In this document: in pieces, positions 1 to 5,498 of the stretch
Numbering within the stretch: position 1 is the first letter of the stretch
How the letters are laid out: every line of letters starts with the position of its first letter
NCBI GenBank assembly: GCA_016196415.1
Contig: JACPXS010000091.1
Coordinates: 1 to 7,536, forward strand
Source of the DNA: Candidatus Omnitrophota bacterium
Lineage (GTDB): Bacteria > Omnitrophota > Koll11 > Aquiviventales > Aquiviventaceae
Reading direction: 5' to 3'
DNA: 7,536 nt
Translations under genes and position numbers: made by a program
Notes under the pieces: generated by a model
Database searches by the model: none
Seen by the model: only the letters and a program-made list of their open reading frames with translations
What the model was told of the DNA's origin: nothing

Positions 1-585
1 CAAGTGCAGCGAGAGAAAGACGCCTTAGAGCGATTGTTGGCGCGCTACACGAGTGGCCGCCGGACGGCGCTGCAAGAAGGGTTGGCTCGCGCGCAGGGCG
101 CGTCGGCCCCCCTGGCGGACAGTCCGCACGTCGGAACGCTGGATACCGTCATGGCCCAAGCCAAACAGCGCTACCAGGACCTCCTCAATCAGCGGGCTCG
201 GGTGCAATTGTCTGTGGCGACATGGAGCCAGCCCTCCTCTACTACTACGACGACATTTCGGAATCTCACCCTCTTAGATGAGGCGCTTCCGCCATCCGTT
301 CGATGGCCTCGCCTGTGGATGATGGCGCTGGCAGTCGCCGCGATCTGCGGTCTTGCGGGTCTTGCGATGATGCCGGTGCTGCTCGGCCTCCTGGCAGTTC
401 GATCGCATGGCGCCCGATTGGCCATTCACGGATGGTGCGAGCGGCTGATGCCGATCCCGTTGGCAGGGAGCCTCTCCCTCAGTGCAGACGGCAATGGAGC
501 TGCTCCGGCACATTCGTCATCCGTGAACCCACCCGTCGATTTCCTTGCTCGTCGTTCACGGGATGACACCCCCTCTCCAGGGTAG
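1..585 (+). CDS. Polysaccharide co-polymerase / chain-length determinant (Wzz/GumC-like), C-terminal part
   Basis: The 3' end of a gene whose start lies before the window; the frame is open from base 1 and ends at TAG 583-585, giving 194 residues. Residues 1-75 are charged and helical with heptad-like leucines, as in the periplasmic coiled coil of polysaccharide co-polymerases. A short poly-Thr stretch (81-85) follows, then the Pro-containing LLDEALPP (91-98) directly before a strongly hydrophobic helix (about 103-133). That order is the classic end of Wzz/GumC proteins, inner-membrane proteins that control polymer length together with Wzy. The tail (134-194) contains ERLMPIPLAGS (147-157), which resembles the linker before the tyrosine-kinase domain of Wzc-type proteins, but no Walker A, Walker B or Tyr cluster follows, so this is a kinase-less form. 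The identification rests on architecture and context, because the N-terminal Wzz domain is outside the window. The downstream flippase gene overlaps or follows closely. Confidence 0.72.
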   Translation, partial: QVQREKDALERLLARYTSGRRTALQEGLARAQGASAPLADSPHVGTLDTVMAQAKQRYQDLLNQRARVQLSVATWSQPSSTTTTTFRNLTLLDEALPPSVRWPRLWMMALAVAAICGLAGLAMMPVLLGLLAVRSHGARLAIHGWCERLMPIPLAGSLSLSADGNGAAPAHSSSVNPPVDFLARRSRDDTPSPG

Positions 586-2221
586 CCGCCCGAGCGCTTG
601 TCCGTCGTCTTTGGCCTCAGACGATTCGGGCGCCTGCAGCAACGTCAGCTCAATGCCGAGTCTCTCCCCCGCTCCGTCTGATCTGCGAGTGATGCCTCCT
701 CCGCTCAACCGGCTTGCGGTGTGGCGTCATACGATGCACTACGCGGGCGCGACCTACCTGTGTCGCGCGCTGACAGCGTTACGGGGGCTCATCAATGCGC
801 GCTGTCTCGGGCCTCAGCTCTATGGCTTCTGGGGATCGCTGACCCTGATCCTCTCCTTCGGCTTTTATCTGCATGGAGGGATCCAGGATGCGGCGGCCAG
901 AGCGATTCCCATGGACCGAAGCCGAGGGCGCGAGGATTTGGCATGCGCCGCCGCGCAACTCGCCTGGACCGTTTTCGCCGGAGTGCTGGCCATCGCCACG
1001 CTGGTGCTGTGGACGGTCGCCTGGCGCCTTCCAGCGAACACCACGCCGCTGGTTCGAGTCGGATGGGTGGTGGCGGGAGCAGCGCTCCCGCTTGAAGTCC
1101 TCTGGCTGTTTGAGCAGGTCATTGCGCGCGCCGAAGAGCGATTTACTCACGTGAGCCGCAGCCTGTTGCTCTCCAGCGCGATCAGCCTGGGGTTGACCTG
1201 CTGGTGGGTGGTGTCGTACGGGCTCGCAGGGCTGTTTGCCGTCTCGATCCTCACCCCAGCGATCGGCTTATGGTATCTCCGACGACGCGCGCGCTATCCT
1301 TGGCGGTTGCGCTGGTCATGGGCGCAGGTCCGATCGATGGTGGCGGTCGGCTGGCCGATCCTGGCGATGACGCTCGTCTTTGAAGCGCTCGGCTGGATCG
1401 ATCGCGTCATCGTGTTGGGAGTGGCGGGAGTGGTCGGCTTCGGCTACTACTCGCTGGCTGCGATGCTGGCGCAATTGTGCGGATTGTTCCCGTCGGTGAT
1501 GGCGGCGGTGGTGGAGCCGAGGTTGTACGCGGACTACGCGCGCCGCCAACGGGCTGATGAGGTGCGGGACCATGTGTGGTTTCCGCTCAGGACGCTGGCG
1601 TTTCTGATGCCCGTCGGATTCGCCGTCCTCGATCTGCTCGTTCCGGCCTTGGTCGGACGCTGGCTCCCGTCGTATACGCCGGGCCTCGTGGCGCTGCGCG
1701 TGCTGATCTGGGGCAGCGTGTTTCTGGGGCTTGCGGTGTGCACGAAGTCCTTTATTGTCGCGCTGGGCAAGCAGCGGGAGGCGCTGCCGGTCTACGGGAT
1801 CGCGATTGCGACCAACGTCGTGGCCAGCGCCGCCTTCGCGTCGTGTGGATGGGGGCTTGGGGGAATTGCGTGGGGAACGCTCCTGGCGTATGGCGTCTGC
1901 GCGAGCGGTTTGCTGCGCATGGTCTTTCGCCACTTGGGTGAGTCGGCCCAGGAGATCCGAGCTCGTTTTGTCATGCTGTATTGGCCCCTCGCAGTCGTGA
2001 GCGGGCTCACGATCCTCATGCCATGGCTGGTGGTTCATGTCGTCCCGCAGTGGATGAGCGCCGGGCCAGGTCTCAGGTTGGGGGGCGCGGTCGGCTCCGG
2101 CGCGATCGTGCTGTGGCAGATGCGACGGCAGCGACCGCTCACTTCCATCGGCGCGCATGAGAGCGGCGGTGAAGCGTTGGACGCTTCGAATCCGACATGG
2201 CTCCGTGAGGTGCTGACGTGA
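563..2221 (+). CDS. Wzx/RfbX-type polysaccharide (lipid-linked oligosaccharide) flippase
   Basis: A polytopic inner-membrane protein of 552 residues from ATG 563, with about twelve hydrophobic segments between residues 60 and 520. It fits the polysaccharide biosynthesis / MOP flippase family, which moves undecaprenyl-linked repeat units to the periplasm. The best signature is ARCLGPQLYGFW (79-90), matching the ARxLGPxxYG that ends the first helix pair in this family; a Gly-rich helix near IDRVIVLGVAGVVGFGYYS (279-297) also fits. The start is uncertain. ATG 563 overlaps the upstream gene by 23 bases, but residues 1-43 are Ser/Pro-rich and unlike a flippase N-terminus. ATG 653 or ATG 692 (509 residues, nearer the family's usual length) are alternatives. 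None has a clear Shine-Dalgarno sequence. I kept 563 because the rest of the operon is packed with overlaps. The C-terminal 30 residues are polar, and the stop overlaps the next start by one base. Position between a Wzz-like and a Wzy-like gene supports the Wzx role. The sugar specificity cannot be read. Confidence 0.86.
   Translation: MTPPLQGSRPSACPSSLASDDSGACSNVSSMPSLSPAPSDLRVMPPPLNRLAVWRHTMHYAGATYLCRALTALRGLINARCLGPQLYGFWGSLTLILSFGFYLHGGIQDAAARAIPMDRSRGREDLACAAAQLAWTVFAGVLAIATLVLWTVAWRLPANTTPLVRVGWVVAGAALPLEVLWLFEQVIARAEERFTHVSRSLLLSSAISLGLTCWWVVSYGLAGLFAVSILTPAIGLWYLRRRARYPWRLRWSWAQVRSMVAVGWPILAMTLVFEALGWIDRVIVLGVAGVVGFGYYSLAAMLAQLCGLFPSVMAAVVEPRLYADYARRQRADEVRDHVWFPLRTLAFLMPVGFAVLDLLVPALVGRWLPSYTPGLVALRVLIWGSVFLGLAVCTKSFIVALGKQREALPVYGIAIATNVVASAAFASCGWGLGGIAWGTLLAYGVCASGLLRMVFRHLGESAQEIRARFVMLYWPLAVVSGLTILMPWLVVHVVPQWMSAGPGLRLGGAVGSGAIVLWQMRRQRPLTSIGAHESGGEALDASNPTWLREVLT
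2207..2212 (+). promoter_or_regulatory. Ribosome binding site deciding the start of the polymerase gene
   Basis: GAGGTG lies inside the end of the flippase gene, 8 bases before ATG 2221 and 5 bases before GTG 2218. The spacing favours ATG 2221 over the GTG immediately before it. It is the only convincing Shine-Dalgarno sequence at a gene junction in the window; the two later genes seem to rely on stop/start coupling. Confidence 0.5.
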
Positions 2222-3669
2222 TGGCCCAGACAGGCGCTCTCTTGGTTCCCTCCGCATCGCAGTCGGGACGGAGGCTGCCAGGGCTCTTGCTGGTCGGCGC
2301 CCTCGGGCTGATCTGTGGAGTGATGGGGGTGCGATCGTGGGCGCTTGGGCTGGCAGGGCTGGCGGGGTTGCTCCTCTGCGCGGTTGGGCTCCAGCACCCT
2401 CAGGCGTCTTGGAGGGCGCTGCTGGTGCTGACGCTGCTGGTGACGAATTACCTCCCCCCCGCCGTGACCTCGCCCCTGTTCTGGATCCTGTTGGCGGTCT
2501 TCCTCGCCGGCGCGTGGATGGAGTTGGCCGAGGCAGGGCGTCCTGTGGATCTGGTGCACAGCGGGTTCTGGGTCTGCGCGGGTCTGTGGGGATGCTGGGC
2601 CGCGATCGCCACCCTTCATGCGCTTGATCCGGTGGCGAGTCTGAAGGAAATCGCCCGGTACCTGCTGTCCTTCCTAACGTTCTTCACGTACCTGAACTGG
2701 TGTTGTACGAAGGCTCGTATTCGAGGGCTCTTCACATGGATGGAGCGGGTCACCGTGGTGCTGGCCGGCCTGTTGCTGCTCGGTGAGGCGGCGCGCCTCC
2801 TCCACGCAAGCTCGTGGGGGGCGTGGATCGTCGGAAGCCATCTCCGGACCAACAGCGACTTAGGCCTGTGCTTTGCGTCGGTGCTCCCGGTGATGGTGAG
2901 CGTGCGCATGGCTTCAGCGCGTTGGCGACGGTGGCTGAGCCTGGCGTCTGTCGGTCTCGTCGTCGGGGCGTTGGTGGTGTCGCGATCGCGCGCAGCTTGT
3001 CTGGCCGCCTCCATTGGAGTCGTCATCGCCATGTGGTGGATGGGCTCGCCTCGCGTACGCCGCTGGCTGACTCGCGGGGTCCTGATGGGGTTGCTGGGGT
3101 GTGGCTGGTTGGGATGGCACGCCTTGCGCCACCCTGAGGGAATTCGGTTGTGGCTTTCTGGGCGCGACCTCGTGTGGGCCGCTGCGCTGCAAGCGATGCG
3201 TGAGCATCCATGGCTTGGAGTCGGTCCCGGCAATTGGAGCCGCTGGTTTCAGAACCAATTCCTCACGGTGGACTTTTTGCTCCGCGACGCGAACGGCAAC
3301 ACCTTCTTCTTGCCGCCCACCAAGCTCCTCGGCGAAGCCCACAATGTCTTCCTCACCAAAGGCGCCGAGATGGGCGTGCCCTCAGCGGTCGGTCTGGGCA
3401 TCCTGACGGTCATCTGGGCCCGTGCTGCGCGAACGGCGGCCACGTCGCTCCTTCACGGCTGGGATCGCGCCGTTGCGCTTGGATGCTGTGCGTCCATGGC
3501 GGGGTTGCTGGCATTCGCCTGTTTTGAAAACGGCGCCATCCTCGGTCGGGGCAGGGGGGCCGACATCGTCGTGGTGTGGCTGCTGATGGCGTTTCCCTTG
3601 GTGGCGGCTCGGTGGGCACAATCCGCCCCGCGGCATTCCCGCAGCCGCGTCGCGATGACCGCTCGATGA
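2221..3669 (+). CDS. O-antigen polymerase/ligase-family protein (Wzy_C domain), probable repeat-unit polymerase
   Basis: An integral inner-membrane protein of 482 residues with about twelve hydrophobic segments. The O-antigen ligase / Wzy_C region spans about 240-400: SRSRAA (254-259) at the start of a helix, SGRDLVW (313-319) and REHPWLGVGPGNW (327-339) opening the periplasmic loop, and the conserved EAHNVFLTKGAEMGVPSAVG (372-391) near its end. WaaL ligases and Wzy polymerases share this fold and cannot be told apart reliably from motifs. The flippase and Wzz-like neighbours favour a polymerase acting on lipid-linked repeat units in the periplasm. ATG 2221 was chosen because GAGGTG lies 8 bases upstream; GTG 2218 would add one residue. 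The start overlaps the flippase stop (TGATG), and the stop overlaps the next start (ATGA). Both imply translational coupling within the operon. The C-terminal tail after residue 465 is short and basic, as expected for a cytoplasmic end. Confidence 0.9.
   Translation: MAQTGALLVPSASQSGRRLPGLLLVGALGLICGVMGVRSWALGLAGLAGLLLCAVGLQHPQASWRALLVLTLLVTNYLPPAVTSPLFWILLAVFLAGAWMELAEAGRPVDLVHSGFWVCAGLWGCWAAIATLHALDPVASLKEIARYLLSFLTFFTYLNWCCTKARIRGLFTWMERVTVVLAGLLLLGEAARLLHASSWGAWIVGSHLRTNSDLGLCFASVLPVMVSVRMASARWRRWLSLASVGLVVGALVVSRSRAACLAASIGVVIAMWWMGSPRVRRWLTRGVLMGLLGCGWLGWHALRHPEGIRLWLSGRDLVWAAALQAMREHPWLGVGPGNWSRWFQNQFLTVDFLLRDANGNTFFLPPTKLLGEAHNVFLTKGAEMGVPSAVGLGILTVIWARAARTAATSLLHGWDRAVALGCCASMAGLLAFACFENGAILGRGRGADIVVVWLLMAFPLVAARWAQSAPRHSRSRVAMTAR
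3666..3669 (+). other. ATGA stop/start overlap (translational coupling)
   Basis: TGA 3667-3669 ends the polymerase gene and ATG 3666-3668 starts the glycosyltransferase-deacetylase gene. No Shine-Dalgarno sequence is visible in the preceding 20 bases, so initiation probably depends on ribosomes terminating here. This keeps the stoichiometry of the two proteins linked. Confidence 0.7.
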
Positions 3670-5498
3670 TCCACCCCCCGCGTGTTTCCGTCATCATCCC
3701 GTCGCGCACAGGAGCGATCGATGCGCTTCGGGCGCAATTGATCAAGCAGACGTTTCGCGATTGGGAGCTCATCGTGAACACCGAGCCGCCCACCCCGGCC
3801 AGAGCGCGCAATCGCGGGGCGTCGCGCGCCGCCGGGCAGCTCTTGATCTTTTTCGACGACGACGTGCACCTGGGGCATCCACGGCTGCTTGAGGACCTCG
3901 TTGACGCGTTGGAGTTGTCGGTGAATGTCCAAGCCGCCATCGGGGTGCCCGTGCGCCTCATCAAGGACGCGACGTGGTTCCAGCGATGGCAGGTTTGGGA
4001 ATCCTTCAGCTCGGTTGCGCCCGCCGCGTCCGATGCCGCGCCGCTTATCGACGTGCCCTGGTATGACGCCGTGAGCGGGCGGTGCCTGGCGATGCGACGG
4101 CAGACCTTTGAGCGCCTGGGAGGATTTGATGAGCGTCTCGTGAGCGGGGAAGACTTCGAGTTGCTCTATCGCCTGCGCCAGCAGGGCGGGCGCATCTCCT
4201 TTCTCTCAACGGGGTGGGTCGAGTACGCTCCCCCCCGGACGTTCTGGGCCATGGTGCGGAAGACCGTCTGGTATGAGCGCGGCAACGCGCAAGTCGCCCG
4301 CAAGCATCCGGCATCGGGGTATCGACTTGTGCTGCGCACTCGGTGGCAGGCGGCGGCCTACCTGCTGCTCCGGACGATTGCCCTCATCCCGCTGATGGGC
4401 GTCAACGTGTCCTATCACCACCGGCGTCCTCGCATCGCGTTTCGACCGGTGTCGGCGCTGTTGAGTTACGTGGGAGCCTGGGTCTACTGTCTGAGCTGGT
4501 TTGCGGGCCCTCAGAAGAGCGCTTTGCATGTGCGGCGCGCTATCAAGCGCGCCAAGCTATTTTGCGTCGACCGACCGCATCTGAAACGCCGAGTGAAGCG
4601 TTTTCGATACATCGGCATCCGGGCGCTCTCCTTCCTGACGGGGCCGACGATCGATCCGCGGCCTAGGATCCTTGGATACCACACCGTCGGCGATGGGCAG
4701 GATGACCTGTCGGTCTCCGTTGAGCGGTTCCGGCAGCACATCGAATGGCTCCTGCGCCATCGCTACCAGTTCCTGACGCTTCGGCAGTGGTGGGAGGCGG
4801 TCAACGTCGGAAGGGCGGTGTCCCCGAGGTCCGTGATCCTCTCCTTCGATGACGGATTTCAAGGGGTGTGGCGAGATGCCGCGCCGATTCTCGCTGAACG
4901 AGGCCTGGCTGCGACGATTTTCGTGGTGACCGATTACGTGGGGAAGACCAACGCGTTTGATCGGCCGTTCCTCACCGGGCCGGAGCTGCCGCTGTTGAGG
5001 TGGGATCAGCTTGAGGCGTTGTGCCGGCTGGGGTGGGATATCCAATCCCACGGGCGGCGGCACTATCCCATGGTGCAGCTTGAGCCGCGCGCGCTGACCG
5101 AGGAACTGGAGGGCAGTAAGCGGGCGTTGGAGCAGCGACTGGGACGATCGGTCGATTTCTTCTGCTATCCCTACGGGGTTTTTGACGCGCAGACCGTTCA
5201 CGCCGCGGCGTCGGCCGGCTATGCCGGCGCGCTGACCTGCTGGTCCGGGCCGCTTCCGCAAGGCTCGCAGGGCGACTGGTACCGGTTGCCTCGCTCTGTG
5301 GTGGATGGGCTCATGAGCCTGCAGGATTTCGCGGCCATCTTCAGGCAGGGCTATCTCCGGTTGAACGCCGGGGAGTTCTGGCTTCGTCGTCGGTTCGGGA
5401 CGGCGACGGAGTGTCCCTTTGACGAATGGGATCGGGTGGAGGGACTGCCCATTTTGCGCCGGAACGCCGCGCACTCCCTTGAGCGACGAGCCCCATGA
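3666..5498 (+). CDS. Bifunctional GT2 glycosyltransferase - NodB/CE4 polysaccharide deacetylase fusion
   Basis: A 610-residue protein with two enzyme domains. Residues 1-220 form a GT-A, family 2 glycosyltransferase: VSVIIPSR (7-14), ARARNRGA (45-52), the nucleotide-sugar/metal motif FFDDDV (62-67), LGGFDE (151-156) and the catalytic-region GED (161-163). Two hydrophobic segments follow (about 227-246 and 262-280), then a basic linker rich in Arg and Lys (290-315). Residues 335-560 form a polysaccharide deacetylase: GYHTV (337-341), SFDDG (393-397; D395 likely base, D396 metal ligand), SHGRRH (461-466; H462 and H466 metal ligands) and CYPYG (500-504; motif 3 with Cys for the usual Arg). All metal ligands are present, so activity is likely. 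The expected chemistry is sugar transfer to a lipid-linked acceptor and removal of an N- or O-acetyl group; substrates are not readable. ATG 3666 gives the natural GT2 start; upstream in-frame starts would lengthen the overlap with the polymerase gene. A single open frame of more than 1.8 kb carrying the motifs of both domains argues for a genuine fusion. Confidence 0.93.
   Translation: MIHPPRVSVIIPSRTGAIDALRAQLIKQTFRDWELIVNTEPPTPARARNRGASRAAGQLLIFFDDDVHLGHPRLLEDLVDALELSVNVQAAIGVPVRLIKDATWFQRWQVWESFSSVAPAASDAAPLIDVPWYDAVSGRCLAMRRQTFERLGGFDERLVSGEDFELLYRLRQQGGRISFLSTGWVEYAPPRTFWAMVRKTVWYERGNAQVARKHPASGYRLVLRTRWQAAAYLLLRTIALIPLMGVNVSYHHRRPRIAFRPVSALLSYVGAWVYCLSWFAGPQKSALHVRRAIKRAKLFCVDRPHLKRRVKRFRYIGIRALSFLTGPTIDPRPRILGYHTVGDGQDDLSVSVERFRQHIEWLLRHRYQFLTLRQWWEAVNVGRAVSPRSVILSFDDGFQGVWRDAAPILAERGLAATIFVVTDYVGKTNAFDRPFLTGPELPLLRWDQLEALCRLGWDIQSHGRRHYPMVQLEPRALTEELEGSKRALEQRLGRSVDFFCYPYGVFDAQTVHAAASAGYAGALTCWSGPLPQGSQGDWYRLPRSVVDGLMSLQDFAAIFRQGYLRLNAGEFWLRRRFGTATECPFDEWDRVEGLPILRRNAAHSLERRAP
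4534..4553 (+). repeat. GC-rich inverted repeat in the GT2-deacetylase linker
   Basis: GGCGCGC, a six-base loop TATCAA, then GCGCGCC: a perfect 7-bp stem made only of G-C pairs. A short T run (4560-4563) follows six bases after the stem. It lies inside the coding sequence (codons 290-296, RRAIKRA), exactly in the linker between the membrane segments and the deacetylase domain. It looks like a weak intrinsic terminator or pause hairpin, but a function is not shown and chance is plausible in GC-rich DNA. Confidence 0.4.
5495..5498 (+). other. ATGA stop/start overlap (translational coupling)
   Basis: TGA 5496-5498 ends the GT2-deacetylase gene and ATG 5495-5497 starts the tandem GT4 gene. Only weak GAG triplets precede it, so coupled re-initiation is the likely mode, as at base 3666. 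Confidence 0.65.

Noticed and set aside
239..255. ACT/ACG trinucleotide repeat encoding poly-Thr
   Set aside because: Only five Thr codons of mixed type; too short and imperfect to call a microsatellite.
465..479. Hairpin AGGGAG-CCT-CTCCCT as a terminator
   Set aside because: Six-bp stem with a tight loop and no following T run, inside a coding sequence.
1316..2257. 313-residue open frame on the minus strand opposite the flippase
   Set aside because: Its product is rich in Arg, His, Gln and Pro with no recognisable domain, and it lies opposite a convincing membrane protein; a GC-rich antisense shadow.
2454..2460. Run of seven C as a possible frameshift or phase-variation site
   Set aside because: The polymerase protein reads normally in the same frame on both sides; seven C is unremarkable in GC-rich DNA.
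3576..3665. Upstream extension of the GT2-deacetylase gene to a GTG at 3576
   Set aside because: It would overlap the polymerase gene by 94 bases and add 30 residues unlike a GT2 N-terminus; ATG 3666 sits in a clean ATGA overlap just before the VSVIIPSR strand.
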